Below the pieces are notes generated by a model. The model was not told where the DNA came from and did no database searches. It worked only from the letters and a program-made list of their open reading frames with translations. Below are positions 1-10,459 of a stretch of 64,000 bases of DNA, in pieces; position 1 is the stretch's first letter, and every line of letters begins with the position of its first letter. The stretch is taken from assembly GCA_963693085.1 (NCBI GenBank), contig OY856413.1, positions 546,026,879 to 546,090,878 of the forward strand, read 5' to 3'. The stretch comes from Alisma plantago-aquatica. Its lineage: Eukaryota; Streptophyta; Magnoliopsida; Alismatales; Alismataceae. The position numbers were made by a program, and so were the translations under genes.

Positions 1-318
1 CATCATATCCTCAATTATATCCCCTACTTCCTCCCTTGGTGCTATAGGTTCTTGTATGATGTTGTTCTCACCTATCGCCTTGACGTCTCCAGGAGCAATA
101 ACTGGTTCAGGTTCCACTACGTGGGGGAGAGGGGGCTACTTCATCATCTTTGGTTTCTTCCTTTGTTCTTGGCATGTTGGTGGAGTGCCCTTGTGAGGTT
201 GGGGAGTATGTATCATTGTTTTCCCCCAACGGGCACTTCCGTGTTCTTGGCTGATTCTAATCCTTCTTGTGTAGCATATAGCTCTAATGTGGCATCATCT
301 TGTGGAGATGGTGCTATG
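1..318 (-). pseudogene. Left flank of the DNA into which element 1 inserted
   Basis: Read on the minus strand, this stretch gives an acidic, proline-rich reading frame (for example KEETKDDEVAPSPP, and in another frame EPEPVIAPGDVKAIGEN) with frame changes. It ends at CTATG, the target duplication of element 1, and resumes at 10460 on the other side. It is therefore continuous with the uncharacterised minus-strand retroelement-like sequence at 10460-12560. The plus-strand open frame at 52-348 has no recognisable domain and is treated as a shadow. No function can be assigned; it is probably part of an old retroelement polyprotein that runs off the left edge. Confidence 0.35.
314..318. repeat. 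Target site duplication of element 1, left copy (CTATG)
   Basis: CTATG directly precedes the left LTR (TGTAAAAGAG) and is repeated exactly after the right LTR end at 10455-10459. Confidence 0.9.
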
Positions 319-1869
319 TGTAAAAGAGTGAAATCACCCCTTTATTAAAAGTTTGAAATATCAAACTCCATTCCCAACATACTCAAAAGGTATGTTGAAA
401 AGTGTGTAAAATTTTCAAATCTTTATTTATAAGGTAAATAAAAGACCATTGGAAAGCAACGAAATAAAGAATAATTGACTATAATCAATTTCATAAAAGA
501 TTATACAAGAATACATCATTCTCCCTTTAGGGTTTACATTAAGATACACAAACATGATCTAGATAGAGGGAATTCTAACTACTACAATCTTGTCTCCAAA
601 GAACATCTCCATCAACCAAGCCAAGCCAAAAGCTAATATCTTCTTGTCTTATCCATCACCTTGCTTAGCACATGGGTGGTTGGAAAGGCACCCAGCAAAA
701 GGGAAAGGTAAGAAAAGTATGTGTCACTAAACAATTCTAGGATAACAAGATAAGTAAAGCAAATAAAAATAGGCTAGGGTTCATCATATGATGAAGATAA
801 CAAGAGTATGAGGCTATATTCAAAAGAAACTTTCCATTAACAATTATATTAAAAAGGATTTGCATGTAAGAAATTATGTCTACCTAACTATAGGGTTGAG
901 GCACCTACCGGACCTCTAACCTATAGGTGAGGGGAGAATAAGGCATTCCCAATCACCTACACAATAATATGGGGAGAAAAAAACATTCCCCATGGCGATT
1001 AAATACATGCCCTCTGTGGGTGGTTGTACATAAGTACTACTACTTTAAATTAAATATAACATAAATCTACATGCTAGAAAAGTAATCATGGTAGGAGTAA
1101 CTATAATAATCAACAAGCATGACAGTGGGGTATAAGACCCAAACAAGATAAATTTATAAATTTATTTGAGGCATAGATACATTAGGTTTCAAGAATAGGG
1201 AATTACGTTCAAGTAAGCCTCGTTAGGGAAAAGTAGGTCAAGGCATAAAATTTCCCAACTAAGGTGTAAGATGCACATACCTCTTCCTTAGAGTCCTAGA
1301 AACCACTTTTCAGAACCTTTAAATGAGATCAAGGTCCACTTGTCCTAATATCATTACCATATCCATGTATTAGAACTATATTCATTCAATAAGGACTTAA
1401 AACCACGAAGTTACCAAATTTTTACACAAACCATCAATTTAGACCTTGAAATCATCACTACTATCTTAGTTAAGTTTTTTTTATCAAGAGGACGTATAAT
1501 TTTATGTATTTGAAGATATGCACTTTTAGAGGCATTTTTAGTGATTTTTAATTAATTAAATCATTCCCAAAAATAGTTTTGCAAAAAAACTCAAAATCAA
1601 GCAACAAAATTATTTTTATTAGATGGAGGTGAGTTTTCCAATTCCAAAACATACCTTACTTTTATTTTTTGACCAAGGAATTAATTGTTATGATTTATTT
1701 AGTTCTGACCAATGGGAAAATTAGAAAATTGAAATTCATTTTAACAAAGAGCAGAGAGGGCGAGAGAGAGGAGTCGGGCCCACTTCTTGGCCCAATAGTC
1801 ATAGGCCAAGTCAGTGGTCCACCTCACTGGCTGCTGATCTAGCACTAGTCAAAGCCGGCTCAAAACAAA

Positions 1870-2064
1870 TCAAAAGGACAGATCTTCCCCATGCACGAAC
1901 CAGAGAAGAAAGGAAGAAGAAGAAGAGGGTGAATCCATAATTACACAGGGGGGTATCATCCCCTTCCCTAGCTCATGACATGGTGTCGAGCTACAAGCAG
2001 CTACTTGCATGGGGTTTTGGGAAAAACTGTAAGCCGTGATCAAACACAAAAATAAGAGGCGCAA
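1870..2064 (-). other. Short leader ORF (64 codons), left LTR of element 1
   Basis: This ORF begins about 190 bases downstream of the minus-strand TATA box, in the presumed transcribed leader. A 64-codon ORF at the matching place exists in the right LTR (8724-8918) with a related sequence. It has a hydrophobic N-terminal stretch and a serine run, but no known domain. Because the two LTRs are near-copies, conservation between them is weak evidence of coding. It could be a chance upstream ORF. Confidence 0.2.
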
Positions 2065-2250
2065 AAGAAAGAATAGAGAAAAACGAACTCAAGGGTACCT
2101 CAAATTTGACTGAATATGAAGAGAGGAGAGAGGGAGGTCCTCCACAAGTTGTACACTCCTAGTTTCTCGTTAGGGGGTCAAGTGGTGAATAATTGAACAA
2201 TTGTAAGGTGGGATGAGTTGCAAAGGTGATGGAGATGCTCGGGGTAGGGG

Positions 2251-2260
2251 TTTTTATAGG
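2251..2260 (-). promoter_or_regulatory. TATA box of element 1, left LTR
   Basis: Minus strand CCTATAAAAACCCC, inside a GC-rich context and conserved in the right LTR at 9105-9114. The minus orientation agrees with the primer site and purine tract. Confidence 0.6.
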
Positions 2261-3106
2261 CGAGGGGGTGTAGTCTAGGGTTTTAGAAATCGGGGTGAGA
2301 GGGAAGCTTTAGGAAATTTAGGGATTCTTTAAATAATCATAAAATAACCTAAATTTTATTAGGTGTGTAATCGAGAGAGGAGTCCAATGAACCAAAAATT
2401 TTGAGATTTGGTTGAGTGTAGAGAGAGATAATCGAAGTTGAAAATAACACATGGGTGGCGGCACTATAGCCAGCTTACCCCACGAGGAAGATGACTGGCA
2501 GCCGTTGGATCTATGCATGCAGGTCTGCAGATCACTCAGAGCCATCTGATCATGTGCGGCAAGAGGGGTGTGACAATAAATTTTCCAATCCTATTCTAAA
2601 TCGACTACGGTGATATTGTATTAATTGAAGATTTTCTCTTTCCTCAATTGGATACCCAAACGATTCCCAAATTTGATGAAACTTGACAGCCTGACTATTT
2701 TCAAGGTGTAGAATCTGAATTCGGAGTTTATTTTTCATTTTGATAAATATTAACTAGATAATTAGGTAATTCTTTATTTTCTCTCTCTTCCTTCATTTAT
2801 AACTCTAAGATTATCCAAATATGATGAAATTTCACCCACGTGTCCCAATTAATGTCTTAGATATGATTCTGCCATTAATTGGTCATGTTGATGTTATATA
2901 TTTAATCAATTATCAAAATGAAGGATCCACATGCTTTCTGTCTCCTACTTTTACACATTATCCAAATATCATCCAAATTAGTTGAAAACTTGCCCAACGA
3001 CTTATCTTCATGTTTAGATTATGAATTTGGAATTAGTTTTCCAACTTGAGGACATTAAGTATTTTATTTCTCTTTATTGGATTATTTCCTATTTTCCTTT
3101 AATAAA

Positions 3107-3131
3107 GATATATATATATATATATATATAC
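3107..3131. repeat. TA dinucleotide run in element 1 LTR
   Basis: A run of alternating A and T, about 22 bases. The matching place in the right LTR (about 9970-9990) is shorter and interrupted, showing slippage since insertion. Confidence 0.8.
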
Positions 3132-3597
3132 ATATACATACTTTCCAAATCGGGTTATACTTGGCCTTTAAGTAACTTTTAGTTCAAGAAAATGAAATTG
3201 TATATCAAAGTATCTTGTGGGTTTTCCTCTGTGATTTTTTGAAACAATATATTCCATATTATCTCCTTTTGTCCAATTATTACATTTATGATCTCCTTTT
3301 TGTATATCTGAGAGTTTCTCTTCTTTTCCAAATTATAAAAAGTCCTAGAAAGTTCTAGCACAAACTCTTTTATTATTTTTATTACTTAAGTGCACAATTG
3401 CACATTAGGCCCAATATCGAGACTTTTACTGAGGTAATTGTGCACTAAACCCCCTTATTGGCATAAAAGGTGAACAAATGTTCAATAAACCGTTATATTG
3501 TCCACAATTAAATAGAATGGCCAAAGAGGAAAGAAATGAAAGGAAAAGATGAGGAAGAGGGCCAAAAGACAAAATGTCTAGGATTCAGTATGATACA

Positions 3598-3616
3598 ACA
3601 CTCACCCCTAAAAGAG
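3598..3616 (-). other. Polypurine tract of element 1
   Basis: On the minus strand, TCTTTTAGGGGTGAGTGT directly precedes the 3' LTR. It is preceded by GACGAAATCC, the sequence typically found at the end of Del/Tekay pol. Confidence 0.6.
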
Positions 3617-4894
3617 GATTTCGTCTACAAAATCACAAGCAAGTAGGGAAGGTGAAGGTGTAACATCTCATCACTATACTTTTGTTGTTCCACCAACCAT
3701 AATTTCCACCAACAACTCCTCAACATATACTTCACAAGCATCTCATCATAGGTCAAGTTCTCGAGGATCACCTAAGGTTCACTATTAAGATTATTTTTTA
3801 TGAGATTTAACATTATTAATATTTTTGGCTCGTTAGCATTATATTTATTAGGATATCACATTATCATTATTATTATTTTAATTATGTCATGTCATATTCA
3901 CTTGGTTGCCAAAAAGAATTATATTTCATTATTATGCACAATTAGAGGTTACTCAATTATCTCAATATATTTGATCATTAATAATTTGGATTTACACTTC
4001 ATTATCCTCATATTATCATTATATTAATTATAACAAATTATCTTGCATGTGATAGGATATTTTATTCAATTTGTTATTAAGTCCACCATTAATCCAAATT
4101 ATGTCACATTGATTACTTGTATGTATATTAAACATTGTCACATTACCTTTCTTATTCACATTAATGTCATCATTATTCATTTTCTCATATTTATTCACTT
4201 CTTACTATTGATTATGCTCATGTATGTGAATCCAATTACTTCTTAATCATATTGAAGACATTATACATATGTTAGTGAACAAGGTTGGGCATATGTCATT
4301 TTAACGATTTGATTCTCATACCAAGACATGATTATGTAATTAATTAGGTGTGTACTAGGTAACAAGGTGATATACATTACACATTAATTAATCTATGATT
4401 AGGTGAATATGTATCATTTATGTGTGTCAAGGTATGTTATCTGTTTATGACACCTAAGGTTACTAATATACCATGACTATCATTTAGGATGTATATGTTA
4501 AGGTTAGATGATTATAACTTAAGGTTTAGGTCAACATGACCATCATAATTCACTTACAGCTTGTTAGAATATATAAAGTCCCATATTAGGTTACATTTAT
4601 TTTTTTCATCATATCATTAAGGTTTATAGGTTCATGAAATTGTTAACATCATGTGTTTCCATCATTATTATTAATATGTGAGTGACTAACATTATGTGCA
4701 TTGGATATTCATTAGGGTTTGAACATATGAATTATTCCTTAGATGACCATTATATGTTCATTAACATTTTAACAAGCATGTTAGGGTTACAACTATAACT
4801 TGTTTGGTCAAAACTAAGGATCCAAGCATACTAACCTCCTATTCATAGAGTTAGGATTTCTAAAGATAGAGTAGATAGATTTCAAGATGGCACA

Positions 4895-4930
4895 GGGTTC
4901 CATCCCCCTAAAGAGGATTTCATCCTTGAA
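4895..4930 (-). other. Extra purine-tract-like sequence inside element 1
   Basis: On the minus strand it reads AAGGATGAAATCCTCTTTAG followed by GGGGATGG, nearly the same as the true purine tract context at 3598-3625. It lies about 1.3 kb upstream of the LTR. It may mark the original end of pol, with unrelated DNA added between it and the present LTR. Confidence 0.45.
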
Positions 4931-5635
4931 ATCTAACCACCCAACATCATAAAACTAAGCTCCACCCCTTAAAGGGTTCGACCTATCAAGCTAAAATATA
5001 CTAGGTCTAACTAAACCTTATACAAGATCCATCACACTTCCACTGTGCACTCTGATAGTTTACTTAACCCCAAACTTCAAGGTCTAGATGGTAGGGATGA
5101 TCTTATCCAAACATGTGGTCCTAAGGAACATAAGGAAACTATCTTGGTATCCACTCTCAACAAGTCATCATACACCTAAAACTTAGGGTTCCCAAATATA
5201 TACAACATAGAATTCTAAGGTTACTATTGCCTAAAAGAAAACTATTTCCGTCAATCCATATCAGCTCAGGACAGGACGGTATCATATGGATTTGGGAGTC
5301 CTAGTAGATCAAGTAAGTGGCGTAGAGGAAAATATTTCCAACCCCCAGAACCTGATCCTTTCTAGACACATTTTCTTCAACTTCATGCCCTAATGGTTGT
5401 CTAAAGGCAAACCTAATCAACATTAAGTTAATATGATTACTTAAGCATCTTTCAATTGTAAATATGTTAGGTTTTTACTCAACAAGATTCTAATTTGTAA
5501 CTATAAGATCCTAAATCAACCTTTCATCATCTATAGATCAACTATAGGGCAAACATATCACCTAAAGGAACTATGTAAGACAGGAATTCTAATTAGGGAG
5601 ACAAATTTGAAATAGTCAGATTCCAACTACCATGG

Positions 5636-5647
5636 GCTTTGATACCA
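5636..5647 (-). other. Primer binding site of element 1 (initiator Met tRNA type)
   Basis: The minus strand reads TGGTATCAAAGC directly after the LTR terminus, one base different from the usual TGGTATCAGAGC complement of the plant initiator tRNA-Met 3' end. Confidence 0.8.
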
Positions 5648-6711
5648 TGTTATAAAAGAGTGAAATCACCCCTTTACAAAAAAAATGAAATATCAAACCT
5701 CCATTCCCAACATACTCAAAAGGTATGTTGAAAAGGGTGTAAAATTTTCAAATTTTTATTTATACAATAAACAAAAGACCATTGGAAAGTAGTGGAATAA
5801 AGAATAACTGACTATAATCAATTTCATAAAAGATTATACAAGAATACATCATTCTCCCTTTAGGGTTTACATAAAGATACACAAACAAGATCTATATAGA
5901 GGGAAGTCTAACTACTACAATCATGTCTCCAAAGAACATCTCCATCAACCAAGTTCAAGACAAAAGCTAAGATCTTCTTGCCTTATCCATCACCTTACTC
6001 AACATATGGGTGGTAGGGAAGGCACCCAACAAAAGGGAAAGGGAAGAAAAGTATGTGTCACAAAATGAAGTCTAGGACAACAAGCCAGTAAAGCAAATAA
6101 AAATAGACTAGGGTTCATTACATGATGAAGATAACAAGAGTATAAGGCTATATTCAAAAGAAACTTCTCATTAACAATTATATTAAAAAAGATTTTCATG
6201 TAAGATAATTATGTTTACCTAACTAAGTAGGGTTGAGGCGCCTATCGGACCTCTAACCTATAAGTGAGGGGATAATAAGACATTCCCAGTCACATATATA
6301 ATAATATGGGGAGAACAAAAACATTCTCCAGTGTGATTAAATACATGCCCTCTGTGGGTGGTTGTACATAAGTACCACTACTTTAAATTAAATAGAACAT
6401 AAATCTACATGCTAGAAAAGTAGTCATGGAAAGAGTAATTATAATAATCAACAAGCATGACAGTGGGGTATAAGACCCAAACAAGATGAATTTATAAACC
6501 GGTTTGAGGCATAGATACATTAGGTTTCAAGAATAGGGAATTAGGTTCAACTAAGCCTCATTTGGGAAAAGTAGGTTAAGGCATAAAATTTCCCAACTAA
6601 GGTGTAAGATGCACATACCTCTTTCTTAGAGTCCTAGAAACCACTTTTCAGAACCTGTAAATGAGATCAGGGTCCACTTGTCCTAATATCATTACCATAT
6701 CCATGTATTAG

Positions 6712-6727
6712 AACTATATTCATTCAT
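6712..6727. repeat. 16-bp target duplication of the retroposon, left copy
   Basis: AACTATATTCATTCAT, exact match to 8230-8245. The left LTR carries a single copy near 1374-1389 with one base different, which shows the empty site. Confidence 0.9.
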
Positions 6728-8229
6728 TTTTTTTGGTCGGTCTAAAAAGTGTGTTACTATAACCAAAACCTTTAGGTACATTAGCACCCCTAAAGGAAAC
6801 TAAGCCTTGATACACCAAACAAATGGGCATTAAAGTTGCAAGACATAACGTCAAAAACATGGACACTGAACATGAAAAAACTACACCCAATCCACCACAA
6901 ACCCCATGAGACATGACTTAGGAGAAATCTTGTCTTCAATGAAATTGAGCACACCCACAAAGTAAGAAAACGCATACTCCACCATCATCAAGCCTCATGG
7001 AGAAACTGGAGCAAAATACAAAATCCCCCTGCAAAAGTCCATGGTAGAGAAACTCACTCCAGAATTAATAACAATCCCAGCAAAAACACCCAAGAAACCC
7101 ATAGCAGAGCATAACTGAATCAAAACCCTCCAAGCCTTGAACAAGAGTAAGGAGTCTTCGGAAGGAAATCAAATTCATACCCCCTTCACTGCATCAATGA
7201 GCACCCATAAATTGTGATAGAGGACTAAATAGAGCACCTTCCTTCATCCCAATCCTCCTGGGTAAAAGCTGTAGAGGAGGCTCAGAAATGTAGCACGATG
7301 GACTAGATACGCCCAGGTCCATCCATCTAGGAGGAGTCTCCCACCTCTCCTCCCTTTTCCTTGGTTTTCTTCTTCTACTTCTTCTGTCTCGAGTTGCCTC
7401 TCACCTTGAGAACCTACAGGAGGTCTGATTTCAGGTCGTGCGAGTAGCAGGACTCTTCATCAGAGTTCTGGATCACTGTCTTGGCGAACTCCAGGTAGAG
7501 TGGAATCAACCCCCACGAAGCTCCATCATCGCACACCACCAAGAGTCATTGACGAGGACCCCATGGAGGGAACCAGAACCACTGAGTGATGGCTTGGCCC
7601 CAACACTGACCCACCCAAATCCAAAGAAGAGGGCCAACCATCGGCTGAGGAGGGGGGCGTCGTAATCAGGAGAAAATGACCTGAGGCGATTCGCCCAATC
7701 TCGACGGTTGTCCAGCGCTCAGCCACCATAACCATCGTCAAGCAAGTCGTGGACAATATCAAGGCTGCCATTACACTAGGCAACACCAGCTAACGGCTCG
7801 GCGGAGGAGGAAACTGGTGCCTGAAGAGGAGATCGAGGGATCTCCTTTTCTTCGCCTGGACAGAGCATCGACATAGGAGACGGATCTAGGGTGCGACTCC
7901 TCTCCACCTGTCACTTGTTAACGGGATAGAGTCGACAAGTTTGAACTTTCAAATCGCAACCTGGATCTGGGCTTTACAGCAGTGCAACACATCTCCTCCT
8001 CTACCCAGCCAATAAACAACCCAAACAAGCTGTGGGACGAACTTTGAACAAGACGCCTGCTCCATCGCCTCCTGAGATCCACTACAACCTTCAGACCCTA
8101 GCCTTCCGTGGTTGGGCTAAGGGGAGGAAGGCACCGAGGAGGCACCCCCTCCCCCCAACAGTGGCCACCGGAGAAAAACTAGAGAGAAGACGGAGCAAAA
8201 CCCTAGAGAAGACGTGGTTAAGTAGATAT
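6728..8229 (-). mobile_element. Non-LTR (LINE-like) retroposon inside element 1 LTR
   Basis: A 1502-bp insertion, absent from the left LTR, lies between exact 16-bp copies of AACTATATTCATTCAT (6712-6727 and 8230-8245). The plus-strand edge next to the left duplication is a run of T, so the inserted copy ends in poly(A) on the minus strand. Poly(A) plus a long target duplication is the mark of LINE-type target-primed insertion. The 5' half (about 7200-8200) is GC-rich. No RT or endonuclease motif is seen, so it is either internally deleted, a non-autonomous derivative, or a processed transcript of another gene. The ORFs at 7438-7665, 7526-7786 and 8032-8256 show no known domain. Confidence 0.8.
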
Positions 8230-8245
8230 AACTATATTCATTCAT
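8230..8245. repeat. 16-bp target duplication of the retroposon, right copy
   Basis: Exact repeat of 6712-6727, followed by TAAGGACTTAAAACC as in the uninterrupted left LTR. Confidence 0.9.
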
Positions 8246-9104
8246 TAAGGACTTAAAACCCCAAAGTTATCAAATTTTTACACAAACCATCGATTTTGAC
8301 TTTGAAATCATCACTACTATCTTAGTTAGGATTTTTGATCAAGATGACATATAATTTTATGTATTTTGAAGATATGGACTTTTAGAGGCATTTTTAGTGA
8401 TTTTTAAGTAATTAAATCATTCCCAAAAACACTTTTGCAAAAATCTCAGAATCAAGCTTTGAAATTATTTTTATTAGATAGAGGTGATTTTCCTGATTCC
8501 AAAATATACCTTACTTTTATTTTTTGACCAAGGAATTAATAGTTATTATATATTTAATTCTGACCAATGGGAAATTTGAAAATTGAATTTCGTTTTAAAA
8601 AAGAGCAGAGAGGGTGAGAGAGAGGAGTTGGGTTCGCTTCTTGGCCCAATAGTCACATGCCAAGTCAGTGGCCCACCTCACTGGCTGCCGATCTAGCATA
8701 GGTCAAAGCCGACTCAAAACAAATCAAAAGGACAAGTCTACCCCATGCGCGAACCAGAGAGGAAAGGAAGAAGAAGCGGAGGATGAATCTATAATTACAC
8801 AAGGGGGTATCATCCCCTTCCCCTGCTCACAAGATGGCACTGATCTGCAAGTAGTAGCTTGCATGGGGTTTTGGGGGAAAATGTAAACTGCGACCAAACA
8901 CAAAAATAAGAGGCACAAAAGAAAGAACGGAGAAAAACAAACTCAAGGGTACCTCGAAATCGATCAGATATGAAGAGAGGAGAGAGGGAGGTATGCCGCA
9001 AGTCGTGCACTCCTAGTTGCTCATTGGGGGGTCAAACAATAATTAATTGAACAATTGGAAGGTGGGATGATTTGCAAAGGTGATGAAGATGCTCGGGGTA
9101 GGGG

Positions 9105-9114
9105 TATTTATAGG
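9105..9114 (-). promoter_or_regulatory. TATA box of element 1, right (5') LTR
   Basis: Minus strand CCTATAAATACCCC at the same LTR position as 2251-2260. This copy would drive the full element transcript. Confidence 0.6.
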
Positions 9115-10454
9115 CGAGGGGGTGTAGTCTAGGGTTTTAGAAACTGGGGTGAGAGGGAAGCTTCAGGAAATCTAGGGATTCTTTGGATAATCATCAAATA
9201 ATCTAAATGTTAGGATAAATAGGTGTGTAATTGAGATAGGATTCCAATAAACCAAAAATTTTGAGATTTAGTTGAGATTAGAGAGAGATAATCAAAGTTG
9301 AACATATTGCATGGGTGGCGGCACTATAGCCAGCTTACCCTGCGAGGAAGATGATTGACATCTGTTGGATCCACACACGCTAGTTCATGGATCACCCAGA
9401 TCCATCTGATCATGCATAGAAAGGAGGGGTGTGAAATTAAATTTTCCAATCCTATTCTAAATCGACTAAAGTGATATTGTATTAATTAAATATTTTCTCT
9501 TTCCTCAATTGGATACCCAAATGATTTCTAAATTTGATGAAACTTGACAATCTGGCTATTTTCAAGGTGTAAAATCTGAATTTGGAGTTTATTTTTCCAT
9601 TTTAGAAACTTTAACTATGTAATTAGGCAATTCTTTATTTTCTCTCTCTTCCTTCATTTATGACTCTAAGATTATCCAAATATGATGAAATTTCACCCAT
9701 GTGTCCCAATTAATGCCTTAGATACGATTTTGCCATTAATTGATCATGTTCATGTTATTTATTTAATTAATTATCAAAATGAAAGTTATACATGCTTTCT
9801 CTCTCCTACTTTTACACATTATCCAAATATCATCCAAATTAGTTGAAAACTTGCCCAATGTCTTATCTTCATGTTTAGATTACAAATTTGGAATTAGTTT
9901 TCAAAATTGAGGACAATAAGGATTTTATTTCTCTTTCTTGGCTTATTTCCTATTTTCCTTTAATAAAGACGATATATATATACATATATAAACACACTTT
10001 CCAAATGGGGTGATACTTGGCCTTTAAGTAACTTTTAGTTCAAGAAAATGAAATTGTATATCAAATTATATTGTGGATTTTCCTATTTGTGATTTTTGAA
10101 ACAATATATTCCATATTATCTCCTTTTGTCTAACTATTACATTTCTCGTCTCCTTTTTGTATATCTGAGAGTTTCTCTTCTTTTCCAAATTCTAAAAAGT
10201 CCTAGAAAGTTCTAGCACGAACTCTTTTATTATTTTTATTATTTAAGTGGAAAATCACACATCAGGTCCATTACTTAGACTTCTACTAAGGTAATTGTGC
10301 ATTAAACCCCTTTATTGTCATAAAAGGTGAACAAATATTCACTAAACCATTATATTCTCCACAATTAAGTAGAAAGACCAAAGAGGATATAAATGAAAGG
10401 AAAAGATGGGAAAGAGGACCAAAATACTAAATGTCTAGGATTCAGTGTGTTACA

Positions 10455-10459
10455 CTATG
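10455..10459. repeat. Target site duplication of element 1, right copy (CTATG)
   Basis: Exact match to 314-318, directly after the terminal TTACA of the right LTR. Five bases is the usual size for Ty3/gypsy integrase. Confidence 0.9.

Larger units (their letters stand above)
319..3597 (-). repeat. Element 1, 3' LTR (left copy)
   Basis: About 3.28 kb. It aligns along its length with 5648-10454 once the 1.5-kb retroposon insertion is removed from the latter. It begins TGTAAAAGAG (the other copy begins TGTTATAAAAGAG) and ends GATACA. It includes a GC-richer stretch near 1750-2230, a TA dinucleotide run near 3110-3130, and on the minus strand a TATA box at 2251-2260. The ORFs inside it are chance frames within LTR sequence. 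Confidence 0.9.
3598..5647 (-). mobile_element. Element 1 internal region, non-coding
   Basis: About 2.05 kb between the LTRs. No gag, protease, RT, RNase H or integrase motif is seen in any frame; plus-strand ORFs at 3800 and 4043 are isoleucine-rich products of AT-rich DNA. Next to the primer site, 5290-5375 resembles the same position in element 3 (26380-26465), sharing GGAGTCCT, AGGAAAATATT and GATCCTTT...CTAGACAC, so the 5' leaders are related. Around 4895-4930 is a second purine-tract-like sequence. Confidence 0.7.
319..10454 (-). mobile_element. Element 1: giant-LTR non-autonomous Ty3/gypsy retrotransposon
   Basis: Two long direct repeats, 319-3597 and 5648-10454, start TGT and end ACA. 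They flank a 2.05-kb internal region and are bounded by an exact 5-bp target duplication, CTATG. A primer site of the initiator-Met type abuts the right LTR and a purine-rich tract abuts the left LTR, so the element is transcribed on the minus strand. The purine tract lies in the context GACGAAATCCTCTTTTAGG, which resembles the end of Del/Tekay-type chromovirus pol. The internal region has no gag, protease, RT or integrase, so the copy would need proteins from elsewhere. LTRs longer than the internal region fit a LARD-like element. Lineage assignment is inference; the element structure is directly visible. Confidence 0.9.
5648..10454 (-). repeat. Element 1, 5' LTR (right copy), interrupted
   Basis: Starts TGTTATAAAAGAG and ends GTGTTACA. 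The span is 4807 bp because a 1502-bp retroposon plus its duplicated target lies inside; without it the LTR is about 3.29 kb, matching the left copy. TATA box on the minus strand at 9105-9114. Confidence 0.9.

Noticed and set aside
52..348. 98-codon plus-strand ORF at the left edge
   Set aside because: No domain, runs across the LTR boundary at 319, and lies opposite a better acidic minus-strand frame.
3800..4246. Membrane-protein-like isoleucine-rich ORFs in element 1
   Set aside because: Hydrophobicity comes from AT-rich codons; no conserved motif and placed inside a non-coding retroelement body.
7438..8256. ORFs in the GC-rich half of the non-LTR retroposon
   Set aside because: No RT, endonuclease or ORF1 motif recognised on either strand; length is within chance for GC-rich DNA.
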